Source: CAYLRY01 sp964386535 (GTDB lineage Bacteria > Chloroflexota > Dehalococcoidia > Dehalococcoidales > UBA3254). Taken from it: a stretch of 64,000 nt of DNA. Below the pieces are notes generated by a model. It saw nothing but the letters and a program-made list of their open reading frames with translations. It was not told where the DNA came from and ran no database searches. Position numbers and translations under genes: made by a program. Each line of letters starts with the position of its first letter. The first letter of the stretch is position 1. Positions 45,435-54,379 of this stretch are shown piece by piece. The stretch is taken from the NCBI GenBank assembly GCA_964386535.1, contig CAYLRY010000002.1, forward strand, positions 62,001-126,000, read 5' to 3'.

Positions 45435-46199
45435 ATGCATTACGAAAATTTAATTGTAGAAAGAGAGAGCGGTCTTTTCCTAATCACCTTTAACCGTCCC
45501 CAGGTAATGAATGCCCTGAGTCCGGCTCTACTGGAGGAACTCAAGGAAGCTATTCTTGAAGCAGGAGAAGATCGAGGTACAGCGGTGGTAGTGATTACCG
45601 GCAGTGGCAGAGCTTTTTCGTCAGGAGCCGATCTGCAATCGCTGGGTGATATCAAGCTGGAGAACGGCCGCGTAGGCTCTGTAATCGATGCAGCGGCCAA
45701 CAGCGTCATTGAAACCATACAGAACATATCAAAAGTAGTAATAGCCATGGTTAACGGGCATTGTTATACAGGTGCGCTGGAAATAGTCTTGGCCTGTGAC
45801 CTGGTAGTGGCTTCAGAGGAAGCCAGGTTTGGCGATACGCATGTACGGTGGGGTATCCGCCCGAGTTGGGGCATGAGCCAGCGGTTGCCCAGGGCTGTGG
45901 GATGGCTAAAAGCTAAAGAACTGTCTTTTACGGCGGAAACCATTACTGCTCGTCAGGCTGAGAATATCGGATTGGTCAATATTACCGTGCCGGCAGATAA
46001 ACTGGAAGAGACCGTCAGGGACTTAGTTAGAAAAATATCAGCCAATAGTCTGGAAGCCATCGCGGCCTATAAATTTCTTTATAATCATACCATGAAAGAC
46101 ACGCTGCAAAAGGGCCTTGAATTCGAAAAATATACTGAATTCAATATCAGCGATACCCAGACCAGAGTGGATAGTTTCCGTAAAAAGAAAAGCAAATGA
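45435..46199 (+). CDS. Enoyl-CoA hydratase/isomerase family protein with replaced catalytic Glu
   Basis: This 254-residue crotonase has the oxyanion-hole block GRAFSSGADLQSL and the first catalytic Glu region (GALEIVLACDLVVA). At the second position, where hydratases have PE, it reads GDTHVRWG, so the usual Glu is replaced. It may be an isomerase, hydrolase or lyase rather than a simple hydratase. The start at 45435 has AAGGAG 6 nt upstream. It lies on the strand opposite to the CoA-ester operon that follows. Confidence 0.85.
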   Translation: MHYENLIVERESGLFLITFNRPQVMNALSPALLEELKEAILEAGEDRGTAVVVITGSGRAFSSGADLQSLGDIKLENGRVGSVIDAAANSVIETIQNISKVVIAMVNGHCYTGALEIVLACDLVVASEEARFGDTHVRWGIRPSWGMSQRLPRAVGWLKAKELSFTAETITARQAENIGLVNITVPADKLEETVRDLVRKISANSLEAIAAYKFLYNHTMKDTLQKGLEFEKYTEFNISDTQTRVDSFRKKKSK

Positions 46200-46354
46200 C
46201 AAGGAATGAGTTAACCGTAAAATAATTTCTGTAACACCCAAATGTGCATATTCACGATGCCTCAGATAGTCAGAGTCCTGAGGATTGAGGGGAAGCAGCT
46301 CGCACCGTGCTATAATACATTCTTTCGCCGCGACCAGGATGGGGTTTCAAGCCT

Positions 46355-46639
46355 TTAAGCCCGCTGGCTATTCCTTTTTTGTTTGTCCAAGGAAGAAAGA
46401 TAGCCGCCGTAATAGCCGATGGTCATTAGAATCAGGTCATGCATATATAATTTCCTATTTTTTCCAACTATTAATTCCATGCAGAACTCCCTGGTAGCTG
46501 AGATGGCCTCTTCAACCCTGGCTTTTTCAGCATCTTCTAATTCGCATTCAGGGTTATTAAAGATCCCTTCTTTGAATTCCCGCAGGTATTCCAGAATAAG
46601 TTCAGGAGTGGCGATGTCCTCATCTTTCCATTGCACCAT
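46355..46639 (-). CDS. Small acidic helical protein, unknown
   Basis: This 94-residue protein is predicted mostly helical and acidic (LEYLREFKEGIF, LEDAEKARVEEAISATREF). It has a clear AAGGAG ribosome site before the ATG. No family is recognised. It lies downstream of the acyl-CoA dehydrogenase operon, beyond that operon's terminator, in the same direction. Confidence 0.55.
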   Translation of the reverse strand: MVQWKDEDIATPELILEYLREFKEGIFNNPECELEDAEKARVEEAISATREFCMELIVGKNRKLYMHDLILMTIGYYGGYLSSLDKQKRNSQRA

Positions 46640-46682
46640 AAAGGCTGCTCCTTAGAAAATGGTTGTAATTAATAAAAACTAA

Positions 46683-46720
46683 GGATGGCTGACCGTTGCT
46701 TAAAGCCAAGTCAGCCATCC
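46683..46720 (-). terminator. Terminator of the CoA-ester catabolic operon
   Basis: Perfect 11-bp arms, GGATGGCTGAC (46683-46693) and GTCAGCCATCC (46710-46720). Read on the minus strand a T-rich stretch (TTAGTTTTTATT) follows. It lies about 20 nt beyond the last acyl-CoA dehydrogenase stop. Confidence 0.8.
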
Positions 46721-46740
46721 TCTACAGTTATTGATTTTTG

Positions 46741-47883
46741 TTAAAGACCCAGATATACGGCTAAACGTTTCCGGTGGTAGTTGGGATCTCCCAAATAGGA
46801 ATATAGAGTCTTGGATTTCTTACTCCAGAGATAGAGAGGGTATTTTTTATCCACGCCTATACCGGCATGTACCTCATGTCCCAGGTGACCGCATTCCAGG
46901 AAGGCTTCACTGGCGACAGTCTTGGCCAGGGATACAGCCGCTGACTGTTCTGCTTCAGATTTGTTAGTATCCAGCTTCCAGAGTGCTTCATTGGTAGTCC
47001 AGCGGGCTCTTTCAAGCTGGTTGGCTTGTTCTATGATATAGCCTTGTACCCATTGAAAGGCTCCGATTGGTTGACCAAATTGCACCCTGGTCTGAGCATA
47101 CTGGACGGTCAGGTCTAGCAGATACTGGCAGCCACCCACCATATAAGCACAGAGAATAGCTGTGGATTGATTCAAAGGTTTAACCATTGCAGGCCAGGCG
47201 TTGTTTTTTTCTCCCAGGATATTGGACGCCGGTACCGTTACGTTGTTAAAGGTCAAATCGTTAAGCTTCTCCCCGGTAAATCCTGACAGACTGCGGCAGG
47301 ATAGACCCGGCGAGTTTTTATCTACCAAAAACAGAGTAATTCCTTTTGAAGGATCTCCATTTTCCTCAGTCCTGGTTACACAGATTAACTGATCAGCTAT
47401 TTGAGCATCAGGAACAAAACGTTTTGTGCCGTTAAGGACATAATCATCTCCATTTGGCATTGCTTTAAGATGGATACACTCAGGGCCCCAGCCATAGTCC
47501 GGTTCGGTCAGGGCCAGTGTAAGGATTTTCTCTCCGCTGCCGATCGCGGTCAGTAAATCCTGTTTTTGCTCAGCGCTTCCAAGGGCTTTAATAATCGTTC
47601 CGCAAAGCACTGATGATAAAAAGAAAGTACCAGGCACCAGTGCCTGTCCCATTTCCTCATAAATAATAGCCAGATCAAGCAAACTGCTATCCATCCCACC
47701 ACAGGATTCAGGAAATATCATACTTAGCCATCCCATATCGGCGATCTTACGCCATAAATCAGGTGAAAAACCATTATCGCTCTGGTCTATTTGTTTCATT
47801 GCCGTCCAAGTACATTCGTTTTTTAAGAAATCACGGGCGGCGCTTTTTAGCATTTTTTGTTCTTCATTAAGAGACAAATCCAT
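46741..47883 (-). CDS. Acyl-CoA dehydrogenase, second of an adjacent pair
   Basis: This 380-residue FAD-dependent dehydrogenase would oxidise an acyl-CoA to the enoyl-CoA. It contains ALTEPDYGWG (FAD/substrate loop), VLNGTKRFVPDA and, in the C-terminal helical domain, RVQFGQPIGAFQWVQ. Two adjacent, dissimilar acyl-CoA dehydrogenase genes with a 20-nt gap are typical of alpha2beta2 enzymes such as the ChsE pairs of actinobacteria. In those pairs each subunit supplies part of the site. It is the last gene of the seven-gene operon. Confidence 0.9.
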   Translation of the reverse strand: MDLSLNEEQKMLKSAARDFLKNECTWTAMKQIDQSDNGFSPDLWRKIADMGWLSMIFPESCGGMDSSLLDLAIIYEEMGQALVPGTFFLSSVLCGTIIKALGSAEQKQDLLTAIGSGEKILTLALTEPDYGWGPECIHLKAMPNGDDYVLNGTKRFVPDAQIADQLICVTRTEENGDPSKGITLFLVDKNSPGLSCRSLSGFTGEKLNDLTFNNVTVPASNILGEKNNAWPAMVKPLNQSTAILCAYMVGGCQYLLDLTVQYAQTRVQFGQPIGAFQWVQGYIIEQANQLERARWTTNEALWKLDTNKSEAEQSAAVSLAKTVASEAFLECGHLGHEVHAGIGVDKKYPLYLWSKKSKTLYSYLGDPNYHRKRLAVYLGL

Positions 47884-47903
47884 TAATATTTCCTCCTGTT
47901 CAT

Positions 47904-49118
47904 CTATTTCCTGGCAGTCTTGGCGCCGCGACCTAAGCCCAGTCCACGAGCCATCATAATTTGCTGCATTTCAGGAGTACCGCCAAAGTGGGTACAATCG
48001 CAATTGCGAATCTGATATTCAACCTCTCCTCGTAATAGTTGAAGCTCAGGATCATCCAGAAGTGCTGCAGGCCCCAGTATACCAATTAAAGCTCTCCCCA
48101 TTTGAGGTGAATGACGTTTTTGATGTAAATAGGACTGCGTTCCGGTATAACGTTCGGGAGTTATTTGCCCCTTAGCCATGGCATAATTGCGGAGCCCCCA
48201 AAGCCGGCTGATGTTTTGTTCAATATACAGGTCAATCAGCATTTGCTGTACAGCAGGATCGCTGCTCAGCGACTGGCCGTTTCTGGTATTGTTTTTGCAG
48301 TAATCTATTACCTTTGAAATAAAGGAGGTGCGCGGTACTGCCGAGCCTTCTCCCCCACGTTCGACACCCAGGGTAGCCTGGCTTACCGCCCATCCTTTGC
48401 CTCTGGCTCCGATAAGACGGTCGGCTGGGCAGCGAACATCTTCACAGATTACCTCCCATTTTTGACCGGTAACAGAGGATACCAGATCAAGCGGGGTGCA
48501 GTGAATTCCGGGAAGGTCAGCAGGTATAAAAAAGGCGCTGATATTCTCATGCCTGGGCGCCTGGGGATCGGTCACCGCCAGCCAGTAAAAATAATCTGGA
48601 GGTATTGGATCTTCACCTACGAAAACCTTGGTGCCATTAATAATATAGACGTCTCCATTTTGCACCGCAGTGCTTTTCAGTGAAGCCAGGTCGCTGCCGG
48701 CATCAGGTTCAGTAAAGCATTGCCAGCCAATAACTTCACCCTTCAGCAGGGGTACCAAGAGCCTCTTTTTTTGATCCTCTGTGCCATATGCCATAATACC
48801 TGAAGTATGAATTCCCGATACTTCAGGGAGCAAAATCCAGCGGCCTTCTTCAGCTATTTTATTAAACTCTTCGATGAGAATGAAACAATGCTCCGAATCA
48901 AGTCCCCCGCCGCCGTATTGCTTGGGGTATTTAGGGGCAAACCATCCTTTAGCTCCCAGTTTGCGTTGCATTTCCCTACCCTTTTTATAATTTTCAGGGG
49001 AAAGCAATGTACGGGCAGCATGGTTTAAGGGCTCTTTTAAGGCATTTTCTTCGATGAAGGTACGTACCTCACGGCGAAAGGCTTCAAGTTCACTCGAAAA
49101 ATGGAATTCAAAATCCAT
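47904..49118 (-). CDS. Acyl-CoA dehydrogenase, first of an adjacent pair
   Basis: This 404-residue protein has the N-terminal helical domain (KLGAKGWFAPKYPKQYGGGG), the loop CFTEPDAGSDLASL, and a C-terminal NCDCTHFGGTPEMQQIMMARGLGL that is typical of long-chain or steroid-type subunits. The start at 49118 has AAGGAGG closely upstream; a longer frame to 49151 is less likely. With the following gene it probably forms a heteromeric dehydrogenase acting on a branched or cyclic acyl-CoA, by inference. Confidence 0.9.
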   Translation of the reverse strand: MDFEFHFSSELEAFRREVRTFIEENALKEPLNHAARTLLSPENYKKGREMQRKLGAKGWFAPKYPKQYGGGGLDSEHCFILIEEFNKIAEEGRWILLPEVSGIHTSGIMAYGTEDQKKRLLVPLLKGEVIGWQCFTEPDAGSDLASLKSTAVQNGDVYIINGTKVFVGEDPIPPDYFYWLAVTDPQAPRHENISAFFIPADLPGIHCTPLDLVSSVTGQKWEVICEDVRCPADRLIGARGKGWAVSQATLGVERGGEGSAVPRTSFISKVIDYCKNNTRNGQSLSSDPAVQQMLIDLYIEQNISRLWGLRNYAMAKGQITPERYTGTQSYLHQKRHSPQMGRALIGILGPAALLDDPELQLLRGEVEYQIRNCDCTHFGGTPEMQQIMMARGLGLGRGAKTARK

Positions 49119-49193
49119 AATGGTTCCTCCTTTGTGATAGAGAACGATCAAATTCGGTGTTAATTAAAAATGTAAATAACAAATGTTTTAATA

Positions 49194-50459
49194 TTAATAA
49201 ATAACTTGAATTTGTTCCAGCCGGGTTATTTCTTCCGGGGACAGATTCAGCAGTTTTTTAAAGACATAATCATTATGCTCTCCCAGCACTGAGGTTGTCT
49301 TACCTGGAGATCGCTGTCCCTCGCTCATATGAACCGGAATCCCCGAGATGTCTATTTTCCCCAGACGCGGTAAATTTTGTTCTATCATGAATCCCTGGTT
49401 CCTGAGCTGAAGGTCATAGTACACATCCTCATTGTTTTGGACTGCACCAGCAGCCACGCCGAAAAATTGTAGCATTTTCATAACCTGGTGTGGTGTATAT
49501 TGCCTGGTCCATTTTTCAATATTCTTATCGAGATCATCTGCATTTTTTAAACGGTTTTCCATATTTTGGAACCTGACATCTTCGGTCCATTTGGGATACT
49601 CCAGAGCTGCACAAAATTGCCTCCAATCAGTTTCATCCAAAACCGCAATAACACACCAGCAGTCTTCGCCCTTACATGGATAACAATTGTAAGGGGCAAA
49701 TTGAGGATGACGGTTACCTCTCGGTGGTGTTACCCGTTTGTTAATAGCATAGTCAAGGTAGGTAGGTCCTAGGACAGAGATGGTGGCTTCAGCCTGGGAC
49801 AATTCGAGATGCTGGCCCTTTCCCGTACTGGCTCTATATAACAGGGCTCCAACAATGGCTGCCGCGGCTTCAGCTCCTGCAATATAGTCGCCAATAAAAC
49901 CGCTGGCCATTCTATCTGTAGGTGGCGTTTCAGGATGAGCCCAGGCATATGTAAAGCCTGACATGGTAAGTAAATTCATGCCCCAGGTGGTCCAATCCTG
50001 TTTAGGACCCTGGCCGAATGAAGGCAAATTGGCTACGATGATATCTTCCCTTATCTGTTTCAAATGAGGATAGTCAAAACCCCATTTCGGCATCACACCG
50101 TAACTAAAATTGTCTACCACTACATCGCTGATTTTGACTATTTTTTTAAATATTTCTCTTCCTTCCGGTTTAGCCATATTCAGCGTAATACTGAGTTTGT
50201 CATGGTTATATTCAGCATAGGTCGGCCCCACCAGCAGGCCAATATCCACCTGGGAAAAATCAATAAACCTTTCAGGAGCCATGGGTATACCTTCGGCTCC
50301 TACAGGCCCCCATGGGCCATTACGTCTGAAACCAAGATGCAATCTGGATTCAATCCTAATGACTTCCGCGCCGCAACTGGTCAATAACATGGTAGTAAAC
50401 GGTCCGATAATGGAATCGGTAAGATCAAGTACCCTGATTCCTTCTAAAGCAAAAGTCAC
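49194..50459 (-). CDS. Family III CoA-transferase (CaiB/BaiF), first type
   Basis: This 421-residue enzyme would move CoA between acids without free CoA. Family blocks are GIRVLDLTDSIIGPFTTMLL, the region around the catalytic Asp in GFIGDYIAGAEAAAAIVGAL, and a GEHNDYVFKKLL end. It differs clearly from the second CoA-transferase gene upstream, so they are not a recent duplicate. The two could be separate enzymes or subunits of one heteromer. It probably activates the operon's acid substrate using an acyl-CoA donor. Confidence 0.88.
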   Translation of the reverse strand: MTFALEGIRVLDLTDSIIGPFTTMLLTSCGAEVIRIESRLHLGFRRNGPWGPVGAEGIPMAPERFIDFSQVDIGLLVGPTYAEYNHDKLSITLNMAKPEGREIFKKIVKISDVVVDNFSYGVMPKWGFDYPHLKQIREDIIVANLPSFGQGPKQDWTTWGMNLLTMSGFTYAWAHPETPPTDRMASGFIGDYIAGAEAAAAIVGALLYRASTGKGQHLELSQAEATISVLGPTYLDYAINKRVTPPRGNRHPQFAPYNCYPCKGEDCWCVIAVLDETDWRQFCAALEYPKWTEDVRFQNMENRLKNADDLDKNIEKWTRQYTPHQVMKMLQFFGVAAGAVQNNEDVYYDLQLRNQGFMIEQNLPRLGKIDISGIPVHMSEGQRSPGKTTSVLGEHNDYVFKKLLNLSPEEITRLEQIQVIY

Positions 50460-50503
50460 TTGAACATGCTCCTTCTTATCCCGATTAATATGAAATATAC
50501 CAT

Positions 50504-51706
50504 TTAGATTACCCCTTCTGTTTTGAGCCTATCCAAATCAGTTTGTGAAAGAGCCAGTTCATTTGAATAAAACTCCAAATTATGTTGCCCCAATAAAGGT
50601 GCCGGCCTGGTATTCTGGCATGGCGATTCACTGAACTTATAGGGAGCGCCCGGATAAGAATAAGTACCCATAACCGGATGTTTTAATTGCGTAAAAAACC
50701 CCCTGGCAACCAGATGAGAATCCTGGTAGTTATCAGCAGGGGTATTAACCGGTGTGCAGGGAATTCCTTTTGACTGGCATAATTCTGTGATTTCCTCTCT
50801 GGTGCGGCTCATAAAAAATTCATTTACATAAGGATCCAGTATGTCCACATTTTTTACGCGGAACACGGCGTCATCCCAGGCCTGGTCCATAAAAATATCC
50901 GGATTGCCCAATAACTCCCTGAAACTCCTCCAGTGATTGACATAAAATACAAGGGGATGAACATATCCGTCTTTGCAGGGATAAATGCGGGCGGGCGCTG
51001 CCGGGAACTGGCTGCCGGTACGTCCGCCTATTCCTGAAGTAACACTGTAACGCATGACAGCCTGGCTGAAGGAAGCCACTGTTTCATGGGCTGAAACATG
51101 CAAAAATTGGCCTCTACCGGTTTTTTTACGGAGGAATAATGCGCTTAAAATGCCGAAAGCCGTAATGATTGAGGTACCGTGAAAGGCCTGTTCACAGGGA
51201 GCTGTTACCGGAGCCTCGTCTGCCGCCCCGCTGGTAAACATTAAGCCACCGGTGGCAAAGCTGACAATGTCTGGGGCTTTATAGTGACAATAAGGTCCAC
51301 TCTGGCCAAAACCGGTTATTGAAGCAAAAATTAGCCCCGGGTTTTCCGGTTGAAGTGAATCATAGTCCAGCTCCAGAGACTTCATTTTGCCTACCTCAAA
51401 GTCTTCTACTAATACATCCGTTCGTTTTATCATCCGCAAAAAGAGTTCTTTACCAGCAGGATGACCAAGGTTCAGGGTAATGCCCCTTTTATTGGTATTG
51501 AAATGAAGAAAATGCAGGCTGTTTTCAGTCCCGGGTTGATCATGTTTGAAAGGTCCGATTGATCTTGAATAACATCCCTGAGGTTTTTCTATTTTAACGA
51601 CGTCAGCTCCGAGATCTGCCAGGAATTTTCCGGTAAATTCTCCCCTGTTTTCAGTCAGGTCTAAAACCCTAATTCCAAACAGTATCGCATTATGATAATC
51701 ACTCAT
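50504..51706 (-). CDS. Family III CoA-transferase (CaiB/BaiF), second type
   Basis: This 400-residue protein has GIRVLDLTENRGEFTGKFLADLGADVVKIEKP, NTNKRGITLNL and GFGQSGPY, standard family III blocks. The start is placed at 51706 because AGGAGG lies 12 nt upstream; the frame continues to 51775. At the position of the usual active-site Asp it has AFHGTSIITAFG, without an obvious Asp. It may therefore be the non-catalytic partner of the neighbouring transferase. Confidence 0.85.
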   Translation of the reverse strand: MSDYHNAILFGIRVLDLTENRGEFTGKFLADLGADVVKIEKPQGCYSRSIGPFKHDQPGTENSLHFLHFNTNKRGITLNLGHPAGKELFLRMIKRTDVLVEDFEVGKMKSLELDYDSLQPENPGLIFASITGFGQSGPYCHYKAPDIVSFATGGLMFTSGAADEAPVTAPCEQAFHGTSIITAFGILSALFLRKKTGRGQFLHVSAHETVASFSQAVMRYSVTSGIGGRTGSQFPAAPARIYPCKDGYVHPLVFYVNHWRSFRELLGNPDIFMDQAWDDAVFRVKNVDILDPYVNEFFMSRTREEITELCQSKGIPCTPVNTPADNYQDSHLVARGFFTQLKHPVMGTYSYPGAPYKFSESPCQNTRPAPLLGQHNLEFYSNELALSQTDLDRLKTEGVI

Positions 51707-51824
51707 TGTTTGCGGATTCCTCCTGACCATGACATTACATTTTGAGCGAGCGGTATATCCGGCTGTATACCGCATCGCTCAATTTATTATCTTTGAGAAC
51801 AAGGGAGAAAGATAATACTGAGGG

Positions 51825-52610
51825 CTATTTCCCTTTCCACTGTGGTTTTCGCTTTTGGGCGAAGGCCGCAGTGCCTTCTTTGGCATCTTCAGAGGCGAAA
51901 ACATTAGCACCAAAGCGGGTATTTAAAGCTTCTTTTAAGGGCATACCCATTGTTTTATATACGGTTTCCTTAATAGATTGTACAGCCAGGGGTGCGCTAT
52001 CGGCGAATCTTTCAGCCATTTTAACAGCGGCAGACATCAATTCACCGGCAGGAACTACCTGGTTGACCAGTCCAATACGAAGAGCTTCCTGGGCTGTTAT
52101 GAGGTCGCCCGAAAGCAGCATTTCAAGGGCAATACCCAGAGGTACAATACGTGGTAGTCTGATGGTTCCCTTGCCACCGGGAACAATACCCCGTTTAGGC
52201 TCCATCAGTCCCATTCTGGCCCCTTCTGCAGCGATTCTGATATCGCAGGCCAACGCCAGTTCCAGTCCTCCGCCGATAGCTACCCCGTTGATGGCTGCTA
52301 TGATGGGTTTCCAGATATCAATATTTCCAGCCATTAGGTCAGGAGGCTCCGGAGGTGGCACGGTGCCCTTGGGAGGCGGTCCACCGGCCAGCCTGGCTGC
52401 CATTTCCTTCAGGTCCATACCGGCGGAGAATGATTTCTCCCCTGCCCCGGTAATAATTAGCACCCAGGAATCGATATCGTCTCTAAAATCGACATAGGCT
52501 TCACCCAGCTCTTTACGCATTACGGCGTTCATGGCATTCATGGCCTCGGGCCGGTTAAAAGTGATGGTGGCGATATGGTTCTTCTTTTCGTATTTAATAG
52601 CCTCAGGCAT
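51825..52610 (-). CDS. Enoyl-CoA hydratase
   Basis: This 261-residue crotonase keeps both catalytic glutamates, in GGGLELALACDIR and in GLMEPKRGI. The oxyanion block is KSFSAGMDLKEMA. It would hydrate the enoyl-CoA made by the dehydrogenase pair of the same operon. The start at 52610 is set by GAGGAGG just upstream; the frame extends to 52700 without a ribosome site. A Pro/Gly-rich insertion (about residues 80-95) is unusual. Confidence 0.92.
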   Translation of the reverse strand: MPEAIKYEKKNHIATITFNRPEAMNAMNAVMRKELGEAYVDFRDDIDSWVLIITGAGEKSFSAGMDLKEMAARLAGGPPPKGTVPPPEPPDLMAGNIDIWKPIIAAINGVAIGGGLELALACDIRIAAEGARMGLMEPKRGIVPGGKGTIRLPRIVPLGIALEMLLSGDLITAQEALRIGLVNQVVPAGELMSAAVKMAERFADSAPLAVQSIKETVYKTMGMPLKEALNTRFGANVFASEDAKEGTAAFAQKRKPQWKGK

Positions 52611-52647
52611 TGGTACCCTCCTCTCAAAATAAATTTTCTTATTATTC

Positions 52648-53058
52648 CTAAACTGCGGGTTTAAATTTAGGCAGCGTGACTGCTTCCGTAACATCGTCAT
52701 AAGCCAGAGTAACCTTCATACCGATCTTGACATCCTCTGGTTTGCATCCGATCACATTGCTGATCATCCTAACACCTTCAGGAAGTTCAATATCAGCCAT
52801 AACGTAAGGCACATCTGCCTCCCATTCAGGTCCCGGTGACCGCCGTACTATAATGTATGAATAGACCTCACCCTGACCGCTGACCTTTTCCCATTTCAAA
52901 CTGGTAGAGAAACAGGAAGGGCAAATCGGTCCAGGCGGGTAATGAAAACTATGGCATTGATCGCATTTCTGCAATTGCATTTCGTGCCGGTGACAGCTAT
53001 CCCAAAATTCCTTGGAATCAGCATCTACTATAGGTAAAGGTTTTTTATATTCAGTCAC
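52648..53058 (-). CDS. DUF35 OB-fold protein with rubredoxin-like zinc ribbon
   Basis: This 136-residue protein has the N-terminal zinc ribbon Cys32/Cys35/Cys46/Cys49 (CDQC...CPSC) and then the OB fold (GEVYSYIIVRRS, VPYVMADIELPEGVRMI). DUF35 proteins bind thiolase-fold enzymes and are needed for their activity or CoA channelling, as in ChsH2-Ltp2 and archaeal thiolase/HMG-CoA synthase complexes. The gap to the thiolase gene is only 6 nt, so it is very probably its partner. Confidence 0.92.
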   Translation of the reverse strand: MTEYKKPLPIVDADSKEFWDSCHRHEMQLQKCDQCHSFHYPPGPICPSCFSTSLKWEKVSGQGEVYSYIIVRRSPGPEWEADVPYVMADIELPEGVRMISNVIGCKPEDVKIGMKVTLAYDDVTEAVTLPKFKPAV

Positions 53059-53064
53059 GTTAAA

Positions 53065-54225
53065 TTACCTCCTAAGAATAATTGTAGAATGTGTGCTAAA
53101 GCATCCGCCATTACCGCTTACAATAGCCACTTCTGCGTCTTTAACTTGTCTAATTCCACACTCACCTCTAAGCTGGCGTACAGCTTCGGTGATGTGGTTC
53201 ATGCCATCAATATGCCCTTGGGATAAAAGCCCACCATGAGTGTTGACGGGTAATTCACCGCCCAATTCGATACGACCATTCTCAACGAAGGGACCACCTT
53301 CGCCTTTTTTACAAAAACCATAATCTTCCAAGGTTACCAGTACTGTATAGGTAAAGCAATCATAGATTTCGGCCACATCGATGTCTTTGGGCGTCATACC
53401 GGCCATTTTGTAAGCTATTTCAGACGATTCCTTGGCGCCTACTGTGGTCATACTGGGGGCCCAACCAATGCAATAACCCGGATGACGGTTGCCCATCCCA
53501 GAGATATAAACCGGCTTTTTCTTCAGATTCCTTGCCCGCTCAGCCGAGGTTACGACTACTGCAGCGGCTCCGTCGGTAACCTGGCAAATGTCCAACAGCC
53601 GGAAAGGCTCGCAAAACATAGGTGAATTCATATAATCTTCCATAGTCATGGGTTTTCTCTGTTGGGCATTTTCATTCATGGACGCATGTTTGCGGCAGGC
53701 TATGGCGATGGCACCTAGTTGCTGGCTGGTGGTACCGTATTCATACATATGACGTTTACAGGCCAGCGAGTATCCATGCATGGGAGCCAGATAACCGAAA
53801 GGATGCTCAAATTCTCCATAACCTCCCCCCCACATCCGTCCTCTGGCCATCATAGCCTGAGGCGGTCTCCAGCTTCTGGATGATTCACCATAGACACATA
53901 GAACTGCATTGCATAGCCCGGCATTAATAGCCATGACTGCCAACTGAACGGTTGATACCGGTGTGGCTCCGCCCAGGTCAATATCCGTGGTATATTTCAA
54001 ATTTAATCCCATCCTCTGACCGATCCAGTTGGTATACCACATGGCTGTGTTGTGATAAAGCTGTTGAGCCAGCAGACCGTCGATGTCATCTTTGGTTAAA
54101 CCGGCATCCTCTATAGCTTTTTTAGAAGCTTCAACAATCAGACCATAATCAGTAACCCCTGGCACTGTTCCAAACTTGGTATCACCTACCCCGACGATTG
54201 CACAAGTGTCCTTTAAGTTCGTCAT
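53065..54225 (-). CDS. Thiolase-fold protein without the nucleophilic cysteine (Ltp2/aldolase-like)
   Basis: This 386-residue protein is of the SCP2/lipid-transfer thiolase type. The region that holds the nucleophilic Cys in true thiolases reads DLGGATPVST (about residues 83-92), with no Cys. The later blocks are AEIYDCFTYTVL and NTHGGLLSQGHIDGMNH, and GNGGC near the end. In Ltp2-type enzymes, which work with a DUF35 partner, this arrangement gives retro-aldol cleavage of a beta-hydroxyacyl-CoA instead of thiolysis. It is the first gene of the operon, under a near-consensus promoter. Confidence 0.85.
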   Translation of the reverse strand: MTNLKDTCAIVGVGDTKFGTVPGVTDYGLIVEASKKAIEDAGLTKDDIDGLLAQQLYHNTAMWYTNWIGQRMGLNLKYTTDIDLGGATPVSTVQLAVMAINAGLCNAVLCVYGESSRSWRPPQAMMARGRMWGGGYGEFEHPFGYLAPMHGYSLACKRHMYEYGTTSQQLGAIAIACRKHASMNENAQQRKPMTMEDYMNSPMFCEPFRLLDICQVTDGAAAVVVTSAERARNLKKKPVYISGMGNRHPGYCIGWAPSMTTVGAKESSEIAYKMAGMTPKDIDVAEIYDCFTYTVLVTLEDYGFCKKGEGGPFVENGRIELGGELPVNTHGGLLSQGHIDGMNHITEAVRQLRGECGIRQVKDAEVAIVSGNGGCFSTHSTIILRR

Positions 54226-54267
54226 TGATTATCCCCCTTGTATATTTAAGTAAATATTCCACAATGC

Positions 54268-54281
54268 AGAATTCAAATTCT
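54268..54281. promoter_or_regulatory. Palindrome near the operon start site (possible operator)
   Basis: AGAATT and AATTCT around a 2-nt centre, lying just downstream of the -10 element, near the expected start of transcription. The IclR-family gene next door makes it a candidate binding site. Confidence 0.4.
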
Positions 54282-54292
54282 ATTTTAGCTTA

Positions 54293-54320
54293 ATTATACC
54301 ATTTTATTATTGACTGTCAA
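54293..54320 (-). promoter_or_regulatory. Near-consensus promoter of the CoA-ester operon
   Basis: On the minus strand, TTGACA (54320-54315) and TATAAT (54298-54293) are separated by 16 nt. Both hexamers are perfect. Such strength suggests that expression is held down by a repressor. Confidence 0.8.
54310..54320. promoter_or_regulatory. Palindrome over the -35 element (possible IclR operator)
   Basis: TTGACTGTCAA is an 11-bp perfect palindrome around one base and covers the -35 hexamer. Binding there would block polymerase. Confidence 0.45.
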
Positions 54321-54379
54321 CTTTACTGATTATAAACATATACAGGCGTTTACAGGCTGTTTTCGCCACTTTCCGGTCA

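Noticed and set aside
46285..46316. Plus-strand promoter (TTGAGG and TATAAT)
   Set aside because: The spacing is 20 nt and no plus-strand gene follows; the TATAAT is probably a chance match.
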